Source: Actinomucor elegans (taxonomy: Eukaryota; Mucoromycota; Mucoromycetes; Mucorales; Mucoraceae). Taken from it: a stretch of DNA of 64,000 nucleotides. Both the position numbers and the translations under genes were made by a program. Where the stretch lies: positions 3,224,001 to 3,288,000 of the forward strand of contig JAMSLZ010000002.1 in NCBI GenBank assembly GCA_026027325.1, in the 5' to 3' direction. A model generated the notes under the pieces. That model did not search any database. It was not told where the DNA came from and saw nothing but the letters and a program-made list of their open reading frames with translations. Of the stretch, positions 35,345-46,190 are shown piece after piece. The number at the start of each line of letters is the position of its first letter. Positions within the stretch are counted from its first letter, which is position 1.

Positions 35345-36391
35345 ATGAAGTCTTTTACTCTTCTTGCTGTCGCTGCCACATTGGCTACTGCTGCTTGTAA
35401 GCTTCGCGTAATGTATGTTTATGAATCTGGGCACTAATCATCTGTTTCATGAATACAGCTGCTTTTGAGCATAAAGATCATCATGGCAAAGATAAGGGTC
35501 CTATCGTCTACGACGAAGGCGAAATTATTGTTCCAGATCACCACAAGGGTAAAGGCCATCACGGAAAGCATATCTTCCCTCAAGAAGGCATCCAAATTGA
35601 GACCAAGCCTCCTGTCATTGTCATAGAGACTGTCACTAGAACCAAGCATTGGTATGCCAAGCCTACTGTAAGTATAATCAGCTATCAAGCAATGAAACAA
35701 TCATCTTGACCTTAGTTTCTTTCTACAGCATGGTTGGAAGTCAAACAAACACCATGGTGGCCATAAAGGAGGTTATAACAAGTACGAAGAAGGCAGCGAA
35801 GATTTCAATCGCGGTGATAGAGGTGACGATCATGACGGTCATGGCCACGACGGTCATGGCCACGACGGTCATGACGATCATGGTATCAAGGATTGGAAGC
35901 ACAAGAAACATGGTGGTGATGATGATAAGAAATGGCACAAGAGCAGCTACGAAGAAGATAGCGAAGCCGACGCATCTGAGTCAAAGGATGCTGACTCCAA
36001 GGACACTGAGTCTAAGGAAGCGGATTCTAAGGATGATGGAGCTAAAGAAGCCGATTCTAAGGATGATGGTGCTAAAGAAGCCGATTCTAAGGAAGGTGAA
36101 GCTAAAATTGCTCAAGCTATAGATATTGAAGGCAGATTAGCTGCTGCTCAAGCCTCTGCATCACCTCGTCCTTCTGGTTCAGCCTCTGTCTCAGCAAGCT
36201 CTACTCCTCTTGCCTCCAAAGTTTCATCTGCCATTGCTTCCAAGGCCAGTGGTTCCGCCTCTAGTGCCGCTGCAACTACTTCTGGTACTGCTCGTGCCAC
36301 TGGTACTTCCAGCTCTGCTGCTGATAATGTCCGTGTTGGCGGTACCTTTGTCGCTGCTGCTGCCGGTATTGCTGCTTACTTACTTCTCTAA
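35345..36391 (+). CDS. secreted His/Asp-rich protein with probable GPI anchor
   Basis: Exons 35345-35396, 35459-35667 and 35729-36391 give 307 residues. The frame in exon 3 is not the longest open one there, but it is the only one continuing exons 1-2. It has a signal peptide (MKSFTLLAVAATLATAA) and His/Lys/Gly-rich segments (HKDHHGKDKG, DHHKGKGHHGKH). A 5-residue repeat DGHGH is encoded by a 15-bp tandem repeat at 35834-35875. A charged repeat KEADSKDDGA comes from a ~30-bp repeat (about 35990-36105). A Ser/Ala/Thr-rich stalk and a terminal hydrophobic segment (FVAAAAGIAAYLLL) after a small-residue site (SSAADN) complete it. The His/Asp clusters suggest divalent-metal binding at the cell surface; the anchor layout suggests a wall or plasma-membrane protein. 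I know no named family. Confidence 0.85.
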
Positions 36392-37641
36392 GTTTACCAA
36401 TCTGCTCCAAAAAAAAAATGAAAGAACCATTCACCCTTTAAGCTTCTAATATAGACCTTTTACTTACCCCTTCCACAACCTACTATTAGCTCATTTAATT
36501 TATTTATTTTCCTCATTTCTAACTTGATTAGTTCTCGATATATAGTAACACCAAGGGCGCAATGCGTTTTCTTTATTTTTTGTATAGAACTCTTTAGATT
36601 TCATTAAAAATTCCCTTTCCACCTTCCTCTTTGGCTTTATTGATCACAATAAAACATAAATACCATCTACTGATCATGTTCTGTTTTAAATAGTAACGTA
36701 TTTCTTCAAAAAACTCAAATGTCAGGAACGTACAAACAATACCATCTTTGAAATTATACCAGAGAGAACACGATACAGACCACTAAATGATGACCTTATA
36801 GTCACGTCTACAAATATGAGATCATTGAGGTTTATATAGAACATAAGCTGAATATGCAATTTTTTTTTTTTTTTTTTTACTAGCATACAAGACCAAACCT
36901 AAATATTGTACAGCTTGAGATAATTAAATACTATATTTGTTACTAAGGCCTTAAATATGTATAGTGATTATATTCTGGCATCGCATAGCACCATATAGGT
37001 ACATGCTTATTTGAAAGATTGTATGCAAGAGATTTGGGTGCCTAACGTAATATTAAAGGTACAATAAGAATAAAATCGCGTAGAACGTGTGGTTGCATCT
37101 TATTGCATAAGTTTAAAAGAAAGATCAAGAGCCCTCTATTACACAGTTTGAAATATATTAAATACTACTACATGATTATCAATGACTATAGTACTGATCC
37201 AATTATCAAAAGACTCAAGTATTTGAAAGAAGTTCGTCTTTTTGTCAATCCTAAGCAATTTACAATTGATTGTTACAAAGCTAAGGTTTATGCGATTATC
37301 AGTAATTTTAATCCGGCTGTAACAAAGATTCAATATTGCGTTTTTCACATTATTCATCCAATTTGTTTTTATAATTAAGTTACCTCTGTAATATAATATG
37401 AAATTCCCACCTTTGTTTCAAAGAGTCAGGACCAGAGATTCAACTTCTACTCTATTTTTTCTGTTATCACATTTATGTGGCATATATTTCAGCTTTCAAT
37501 TGGTTTTAGGACAAAGTTGGTAGCTGAGATTGAACAATGACTGCTGTTAAAGTGACTTGCTAAGTTCCTCTAGCTAAAAGGAATTCGATTTCCTCAGCCT
37601 GTGATGCTTTCAGCAACTGTAAATAATTCTTTCATAACGCA
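36392..37641. other. intergenic, ~1.25 kb
   Basis: AT-rich 3' region, a 19-nt T tract (36860-36878), then the LSM6 upstream region. Overlapping ~90-codon frames on both strands at 37103-37378 are AT-rich and unsupported. Confidence 0.6.
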
Positions 37642-37996
37642 ATGGAAAATCAATCCAAGTCCAGATCTCCTACCGACTTCCTTAGCACAGTTATTGGACA
37701 AACTGTCAAAGTTAAATTGAACTCTGGTATTGATTATAAAGGTAAAGATTACATTATACCATGAGTTAAACATTATCTAAACTTTTTTGAGTAAAGGCAC
37801 TCTCGCTTGTTTAGATGGTTACATGAACATTGCCTTGGAAAACACAGAAGAATATGTCGATGGCAGATTGAAGAATACCTATGGTGATACCTTCATCAGA
37901 GGAAACAATGGTATTCCTGATTCTATTATCTAGAACATCACACGTATACTTATTATTATTTTTCTAGTTTTGTATATTAGTGCAGACAAATCATAG
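37642..37996 (+). CDS. LSM6: U6 snRNA-associated Sm-like protein LSm6
   Basis: Subunit of the LSm1-7 ring (mRNA decay) and LSm2-8 ring (U6 snRNA). Exons 37642-37741, 37797-37910 and 37968-37996 give 80 residues, the usual size. Sm1 motif: FLSTVIGQTVKVKLNSGIDY, then GTLACLDGYMNIALEN. Sm2 motif: YGDTFIRGNNVLYIS. The last exon of 29 nt (VLYISADKS) is required: reading through its 57-nt intron would end in GIPDSII and lose the last strand of the Sm fold. No exon of this gene encodes more than 40 residues, so it is easily missed by ORF scanning. Confidence 0.96.
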
Positions 37997-40754
37997 CCGC
38001 TTTATATTGTTTTGTTTGTTATTATCTTCATCAAGGAAAGCATTCCGTTTATTGTAATATTATCATCTTCTTGTTTTTTTCTCTTGTTAGAGACGTTTGT
38101 CATTGTTTTGTTGGCTTATTTGTTGTTTTTACGCGTTGGGACGGAGTGAAAGGGGTTTAGAGATACGGCAATGGGTCAAAAACGCTTTTAATCAGGTGTG
38201 GGCAGTTTCTTTTTCTTAAAGAAACCTCTGGAATTACCTTTATTCTGTCCACGTATATTAAGGCGAAGATTTTAACACTTCTTTTATAGATATACTCGTA
38301 ATGCAATAAACATTTTCTTTTATAAAGACACGTTGCATTCCTCTGTTTTCATAATAAACACCTCCCTTTATATTATCAATAATAAAATTACTGTGGCTAT
38401 ATGCGTGTTTAACAATGTCCAAAAGATCTAGTAAGCAAGCTACATTAAACAACGAGCCAATAAGTAAGCTGGATTCATCGATTGAAGAATGAACTTTGAT
38501 TTGCAGTATCATTGACTTCATTAGTATGTTTCATTTTGTAAAGCAAATGTTATTTTGTACGCAGAGTATTTGACCGAAAATAAATAACTGAACTCTTCAT
38601 AAATGAGTAATTAAAGTGAGATAAAATGCTTTTAAATACTCTCAGACTTTTAAAATCTATAATAAATGAATCGGTACATTATGAACATGGTGTGACATTT
38701 CATTGGAATCAATCGTGCGATCTACGAACATTTGATTTAGTGCCGATACATATGGAAATAGATATAATTTGTGATCTGTTGTTAATGCAAAATATAACGA
38801 CTGTAGTTCAGCCAGAAAATGATTTTAATAGATGCAGATCTTCATTTATAACACACGTTAGTCATCACATGCGACATTAAATCAGCAAAATTAGCTGAAA
38901 AATACAAAAATGCTAAATTACAAGTGCGTGTCTCTAGGGTAGATATTTCGATATGTTCGTTCTTTATTGAGCTTGAAAGATACTATTTATGAGGGCAACT
39001 CTACATAACACAAGTTGAATACACCTGAGAGTATTCAAGAATATCTTTATTTTATTTTATTTTTAAAAAACACAAGGGTTATGACCACACTGAAAAAAGA
39101 TGTAATTTACAGCAATAGGTACTGACAGTCTTTGCACTGTTAATTACATAATACCATCATTAAGAACAGAATATATCTTTACTGTTCTGTTACACATCAA
39201 GGTATAAGTACCGTTATATCAATAAGGACCCAGCTCATGTAATCTGACATCTAATCGTAATATATAGGATTTTTCTGAGAATACAATTGAGAGATCTTGA
39301 TCTTTTAACTTATACAATAAACATAATCCCACGTTCTGCATGGTTCTATTCTGATTCTTCCTTTATTATTACTTTAGATACCCACGGCTCTCAGATAAAC
39401 ATTTTAAACCTTCTGATATCACATCTGACGAGTAGTAGGCGATCAAAATAAACTACTTCTACTAGAACCATTATTACGCTCAAGCTCAATAGCTGTATTA
39501 TGTTTTGACGGTTATTGACTATAAAGGGCATGTATTGTTGGGTGATATATAATTTACATATAATTGTTGACGAATATAATATTGATTGGACTGTTGTGTG
39601 TCAATACATGATGATAATAAACTCAGTAACTTCCTTTGAGCGTATATTCAGCACGCTATTAAGTTCTCCACATATATTATGAAACAGGTCACACGTATCG
39701 ATAGTTTCCAGCTGCTCAAAAACAGTTCAGAGCTTATATTTCTGAGTTTGGGGAATTGTTTCAAATCACCAATTAAAATTGAGAAGTACCTTAATGGTGG
39801 TGTAGGTTCGAATTGCTTTAGAGGCACAGTTTTTTACTTAAAAGTATACGCATATATATTTGTATTTTTTTTTCTGCATGAAATTATTAGATAACGAGCT
39901 AGATTTTATATCAAAAATTACTCGATATTTTTTAAAGGAATACAGTATCTACATGCAGTAGAAATAGAACAGAAGAAATGGAAGAGCGTAATTTTTAACA
40001 GTTCGCAAAAATTTAGCAGTAATCTTAGAAATAACTCTTCATGAGTGAAAGCGAAACTCCTATTCGTTAATAATTAGAGTTACTATACTTCCGCTGCTTT
40101 TGTCAAACTGTGCTAAAATGAAATAAATGATGAATGATATACTTTTGAAGTCATTACAACGCTAAACTATGTTTTAGCATTAAATCTAAAGCAAGGGCCA
40201 TGTAGCTTTTCTATATGAATTGGTTCTACAAAGATACCAAAAACCTGGAATAACGTGTGATCACTATAATACGAGGTGTTAATATACTTGATCCATTCTT
40301 ACTCAATTTGAAGCCATATAGCGTCTTGGTTCTATCGCTGTAACGCGTAGAATACTACAGTGCTAATGCAAAAAATTCAAGCTGATGTTTTATGGGTCAA
40401 TAGATGTAAGGCAAACTATATAGCTATCACCAAGAAGTTATGGAATCAGATAAAGAAGACAGCGAATCAGTGAAAAATGACAAAAAAGTACTATCCCTTT
40501 TACTTTTGTGCTTTACGTGTTTTCCCTAAACATAAAAGACTTTCATAAGTAAAAAACGGAAATCCCCGGATCACCATGGTATGCCGTCTGTGACCAGGTA
40601 GTCTGGGCGAACTTTCCCAGGAAGGGATCGGAAGGTCAATAGCAAAAGGTTTACATCATTCAAAAAAAAAGGTATTTAAAGAGGGAAGCGCTTCAGTAAC
40701 TCAAAAAGTCTTCTTTTTCCTACTTCTTTCACTTTATAAATCAAGTTTTTTAAA
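37997..40754. other. intergenic, ~2.75 kb, aldolase promoter at its end
   Basis: AT-rich. It holds small unsupported frames (38258-38521, 38626-38880, 39679-39894). Repeat copies lie at about 38845-38890 (forward, CACATGCGACATTAAATCAG) and about 39395-39450 (reverse, ATATCACATCTGACGAGTAG). From about 40.55 kb the sequence becomes GC-richer. A TATTTAAAGAG box near 40673 lies about 80 bp before the aldolase ATG. Confidence 0.6.
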
Positions 40755-42142
40755 ATGGGTATTCTCGATATTGTTCCTGCTGGCGTCGTTACTGGTAAAA
40801 ACCTCTTGAAGGTTTTCGAATATGGTAAGTTGGATTTTACTTTAGATCTTTACGCGTTTTACTCATCACCTACACCTTATAGCTCGCGAACATAACTTTG
40901 CTATTCCTGCCATCAACTGTACTTCTACCAGGTAAGCGTCTGTTCTTTTGCTTCTAGGAGGTTCGGGTGCGTCATGTGCGTACAAGCGAACTACCCCAGA
41001 TTCGCGGCCTTCTAAAAACCCTAAAAAAAAATGACTCGGGATCTTATTGAACACTCTATAATTTTATAGTACCGTTAATGCTGCCCTTGAAGCTGCTCGC
41101 GATATCAAGTCCCCCATTATCATCCAATTCTCTCAAGGTGGTGCCGCTTACTTCGCTGGTAAGGGTTTAGACAACAAGAACCAAGAAGCCTCTATTATTG
41201 GTGCTGTTGCTGGTGCTCAAGTAAGTTGATCAGTCATAATAGTGATAAACCGATACTGAACGCGACTTGTATAGTATGTCCGTACCGTTGCTAAGGCTTA
41301 TGGTATCCCCGTCATTGTCCACTCTGATCACTGTGCCAAGAAGCTCTTGCCTTGGTTCGATGGTAAAGTATTCATATGCCAATTGAGTGTTGGGAACTAA
41401 ACCTGGGTCTTTCTTTTGTTTAGGTATGCTCGATGCTGATGAAAAGTACTACAAGGCTCACGGTGAACCTCTCTTCTCTTCTCACATGTTGGATCTTTCC
41501 GAGGAGACCAAGGAAGAGAACATCGAGACTTGTCTCAAGTACCTCAAGCGTATGGCAGCCATTGAGTGCTGGCTCGAGATGGAAATTGGTATCACTGGTG
41601 GTGAGGAAGATGGTGTTGATAACTCTGGTGTTGATAACGCTGCTCTCTACACTCAACCTGAAGATATCTGGGATATCCAAAGATCTTTCAGTGAAGTTAC
41701 CAACTTGTTCTCCATCGCTGCTGGTTTCGGTAACGTCCATGGTGTCTATGCTCCTGGTAACGTCAAGCTTCACCCTGAACTTTTGGGTAAGCACCAAGCC
41801 TATGTTGTTGAACAACTCAAGTGTGAAAACCCCAAGCCTGTCTTCTTTGTCTTCCACGGTGGATCTGGTTCTTCTGAAGCCGAGATTGCTGAAGCCGTTC
41901 GCAACGGTGTTGTCAAGATGAACGTTGATACTGATACTCAATGGGCTTACTGGGAAGGTCTCAGAAACTACTATGAGAACAAGAAGGCCTATCTCCAAAC
42001 TCAAGTTGGTAACCCCGACGGTGAGAACAAGCCTAACAAGAAGCACTACGATCCCCGTGTCTTCATTCGTGAGTGTGAAAAGAGCATGGCCAAGAGAGTT
42101 CAACAAGCTTGTGACAACTTGGGTAATGTCAACAGATTGTAA
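40755..42142 (+). CDS. FBA1: fructose-bisphosphate aldolase, class II
   Basis: Zinc-dependent cleavage of fructose-1,6-bisphosphate in glycolysis. Exons 40755-40824, 40883-40931, 41070-41220, 41275-41362 and 41424-42142 give 358 residues, the yeast-type length. Motifs: catalytic Asp108 and zinc ligand His109 in VHSDHCAKK, the GFGNVHGVYAPGNVKL block with the second zinc His, FHGGSGS phosphate site, and KMNVDTDTQWAYW. Codon use is extremely biased (C-ending, AAG, GGT), as expected for a highly expressed gene. Intron 2 is 138 nt, over twice the local norm, and contains a GC-rich stretch. The adjacent upstream region (40560-40660) is also GC-richer than the spacer. Confidence 0.97.
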
Positions 42143-43697
42143 ATACATACAAAATTCATATAACTTCATCAATGTCTTTTTTTTTTCTTTCATATAATTA
42201 ATCTCTTTTACCCCATCCATACTTAAAAGGAACTAAATAAAAAGCTTCTTTTTGTTAAAAAAAAACATGCTACCCTGGTCAGTCTAGACAAAGAATGTAT
42301 GTTTCCATGCGTTTTGGGTCGGTTATTGAAAAGAAATGGGCTTGCCCACTGAGTTGAATGAGGTCATGGCGCGTTATTCTCCATTTCTCAGCCATATCAC
42401 CAAATTCAAAACTGCAATCTAACCATTGTGAGCAGATCATTTAATCAATTAAAGGCATTGAAGTAGATCTCCCATTCCAACAGATGGAATAGTTTGTTTT
42501 GATCAGGGTATACTAACGAGATGGGACATCAGGCCAAGATTTAAACGCAATCGTTCGCGTCATGCCAATTTCCCAAACTCTCAAAAAAAGAGAAAAATGG
42601 AAATTATTATGTACAAGATAACGGATGTATATTAGTGCTTTTTATGCTTAATAAAAATATTTAAGCAATTGATTCTCTTTCGAATGCTATATAGTTTATA
42701 GAAAAATAAAAAGAAAGCCCTCGTGCTAGGGAACAAAAGCGTTATACTATTCAGGGTTGCTTAGTATCTCTTTGAATAAACTTATGGCTGCAACGCTGTA
42801 TCCATCCAAAATCATGCAGTTTTTTCTATATGTTTCCTGGAATTCGGAACCATGTTGTGTTTTCCTGTTGATCTAGACATGTTTCTTGATTCTAGAGCCT
42901 CTGTCTTGGGTACCAGAGCAGTAGTAGTAGAACACAAATTCAATTTCCGATTACCAATGAAGAGGATACATCCATAAATCGATGACAGCCAATAAAATAT
43001 ATAGAAATGCTACAAAAAAAACAATGTGGCTTGATTTATCCATCACCTAATAAACATGAGCTTTGCCTCCATATATATATATAAACGCTACAAAGATGCC
43101 ATAATAATGATGATAGTAAAAATAGAAAATTCGTTCAGGTACATTAGTGATGACGGTGAACCTTTAGTTGGTAGATCAGAAGCATTATATAATATTTTGA
43201 GGAACTTCTTTTGGGTGATGATACTTCTTGTCCAATAACTATATAACTAAATCAGACTCCTTAGCTACACTTTCATTATATATTCTGCAGAAATAGACAT
43301 TCATATATAAACAATGACAGTAGCAATATAAAGACAACCATAAAATTCTACTAAAAAATTTCGTTTTCTGGACTATTTACTTTCCGTAGTTTAACTACTA
43401 GATTAGTTATCACGATCAAATTGCAGGCATATGCACGAAACGGATTTTTATTGTTTATGACCAAATGCTACTTTAGAAGGGCATTTGCATCAATTTATCT
43501 ATTTTGGCTTACTAGCTTCATCAAAATTGGATATGCAACAATGGGGGCAATCAGCATTTAGTTGTAGCATAGGAGGATTAGTACTACTAGTTTGATGCGC
43601 CCCTTTATATAGACTAATAAAAGGTATATCCTTCCTTTAAATAATCAGGAACTGATAGTAAGCTACGCCTTTCTTTTCTAATTTGTATTATAATTAA
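42143..43697. other. intergenic, ~1.55 kb, nothing recognised
   Basis: Aldolase 3' region followed by AT-rich spacer. A 60-codon frame at 43056 has no domain or splice partner. A TATATAG/AATAAAAGG stretch near 43605-43625 may serve the fucosidase promoter. Confidence 0.5.
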
Positions 43698-46123
43698 ATG
43701 CGATTATTTAGAAGCAAATTATTATATAGAAATAAGATCGCTATATTTTTACTATCAACCCTGATTACCAACGTATCACTCTCTGATATACATAAGGATG
43801 CACCTTCCATAATTCAACGACGAGAAGAACCAAGAAACTTTGTTTCATTTGACCTTGGGCCTTGGATGAATAATAAAGCTTTTGGAGATGAAGCAGACTT
43901 TGATGGAGTTGGTACATTCTTTTCTGAACACTCTTTGCAGAGCTCTGGCATGCTTATCAACTATCCTGTTAATAACAGCACAGCAAAAGGCTTTGATCAT
44001 ATAAAAATTAATGAAGAAATCACTATCCCACTTCGAACCACAGATGACTATGCTCCAATACCACTAGGTACATTGTATCTGCTTGTTTCATCCACACGTG
44101 GCCCATTAACTGCAAAGATAACTGTAAGTTATACAGATCAAACACAGGACAGCACTACACTGAGTTTACCAGATTGGCAAGATAATCTGATTGATCAAAT
44201 AGAGCGGTATCAACCTGTTCAGCTACCTTTATCCAATGGAAAAAAGGGCGCCATGTTTAGCACACCAATATATGTCAATCCAGAGAAGACGCCTACTCAA
44301 CTCCATCTACTACAAGGTCAAAAGACACCATCAGAAGCTGCCCTGCATGTTTTCTCTGTAGTAGGCCATCGGGCGACGCAAAACAAATTGATCATTACTA
44401 GTGTTCAAGCAACCCAAGAATGGATCAATGCCCGTGAGCAAGTGATAGTGGTTCGAGTGCATAATGTTGGTACAGATTATATCAAAAATGTAAGTCTACA
44501 CGTGAGTCATCGCCAAGAAGGAGGACAAGTGAAGACCACCAAGGAGAGCGTAATAAAGTCCATCGCACCAGGTCATACTTATATGGCACATGTCACCATA
44601 GAATACAGTAGTCGACTTGAAACAAATCAAGCAACGCCAGTAAAGATCACTGCCAAATACATTGGAGAAAAGGACAAGATTACAAGCACAGTAATCAGCA
44701 CAAATGTAATGATTCCTGTTTTTCCAGACAGTTACAAAGCAACGGCTGCATCTGTTCAGAAGCATCGATCACCTACATGGCTCAAGCAAGCAAAATTCGG
44801 CATCTTTATTCATTGGGGTCTTTATTCTGTACCTGCATGGGCTCCAGTTGGTAAAGCTTATGCTGAATGGTACTGGTGGCGCTTGAATCAGCCGGGTGAT
44901 CCAGCTTTTGCATATCATCGAGATATGTATGGAGAAAAGTTTGAGTATGATCAGTTCCTGGAGCAATGGAAACCTACGCAGTTCGATGCTCGTGTTTGGC
45001 TCGATTTAATTGATCGATCTAGGGCAAAATACTATGTTTTTACTACCAAGCATCATGATGGCATTGCTTTGTTTGATACCAATGTAACAGACCGATCTAC
45101 AACGAAACTACTGCAGCACAATCGTGATTTTGTCAAGGAACTTATGCACACTTCAGAACAAACGTATCCTCATTTAAAACGAGGTCTTTATTGTAGGTAT
45201 TGTTGTATGTTTTGAGATGATAGACTGACCTTTTGATAGTCTCTTTACCAGAATGGTACCATCCCAAGTACCATGATCAGTCTCTCGGCTGGCATGGCCC
45301 TCCAATAAACCCCTACACTGGTAAAAATATCACTTACACTGGTAGCAAAAGCATCGATGATTTTGTGAATGAGTTGCAGGTACCTCAACTCCGTGAACTT
45401 GTGAATTACAACCCGGACATTCTTTGGTGTGATATAGGCGGTATTCACAACTCTTCTGTATGGCAAGCTGATTATTTTAACCGCGCATTACAGCAGGGAC
45501 GCTCTGTTGCTGTAAATGATCGATGTGGAGATGGAAGTGCCTCAGACTTTACCACCATCGAATACCAGGCTGTCTCTAATACACCTACGCGATTCTGGGA
45601 AGCCACTCGTGGTATGGATCCCTACTCATTCGGATTTAATCGCGAGACTAAACCTGAAGACTACGCAAATACCAATGATTTGATTGAAAACTTGGTGGAC
45701 GCAGTTTCTCGGGGCGGTAACTTTTTATTGAACATCGGACCTGAGGCATCAGGCGAGGTGCCAGAGCCTATGGTGAAGCGCTTGCTAGAAATTGGGCAAT
45801 GGCTTGATTTAGTTGGTGCTGGTATATTTGATTCTACACCTTACTGGATTACTTCAAATGAAAGGAATCTCAGGTTTACAGCTAGTCAAAACGGTGATTC
45901 TGTGTACGTGTTTTCATTCCCTCTCAACAGTACAGACAAACACTCAACCCATCATCAAATTGTGATACAAACACCACTGCCTGTGAAAAAAGGAGCTCGA
46001 ATTTCACTCATGAATCGTAGCGAAATCAAGGTGAGCTGGCGATATGATACCAAAGGACATTTACTGTTGGAATTTGATTTATTGGAAAGTAATCAAGTGC
46101 TTGTATTCGAAATTAGTACTTAA
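43698..46123 (+). CDS. GH29 alpha-L-fucosidase with large N-terminal domain
   Basis: Retaining exo-glycosidase releasing alpha-L-fucose. Exons 43698-45192 and 45240-46123 give 792 residues. N-terminus: KIAIFLLSTLITNVSLS, a signal peptide or anchor preceded by a basic stretch (RLFRSKLLYRNK). Residues about 45-350 form an all-beta-looking region of unknown family. The GH29 catalytic domain begins PTWLKQAKFGIFIHWGLYSV at about 357 and includes FTTKHHDGIALFD and YFSLPEWYHP. The nucleophile is Asp563 in PDILWCDIGG. GH29 enzymes are commonly 450-600 residues, so the N-terminal ~350 are extra. Fucose is a wall sugar in zygomycetes, so self-wall remodelling is possible, as is use of host or plant glycans. 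It ends 67 bp from the convergent BRF1 stop. Confidence 0.93.
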
Positions 46124-46190
46124 TAATAATAGTAATAATAAATTACACTAGAACAATTTATTATGGATGGTTATATTGTATGCCAAATGA

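Noticed and set aside
35649..36449. 157- and 79-codon plus-strand frames over the His/Asp-rich gene
   Set aside because: They are other frames of exon 3; the frame that continues from the signal-peptide exon is different and closes with a GPI-type end.
39800..39835. GGTTCGAATTGC resembling a tRNA T-arm
   Set aside because: No matching acceptor stem, D-arm or anticodon arm upstream or downstream; single-motif match only.
38258..39894. three 70-90 codon frames downstream of LSM6
   Set aside because: AT-rich, no domain, not joinable by splicing; the region also contains decayed repeat copies.
41420..42220. 266-codon open frame on the minus strand
   Set aside because: Antisense of the aldolase gene, with the same codon-bias cause.
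43056..43238. 60-codon frame upstream of the fucosidase
   Set aside because: Low complexity, no homology recognised, no splice signals linking it to the fucosidase exon.
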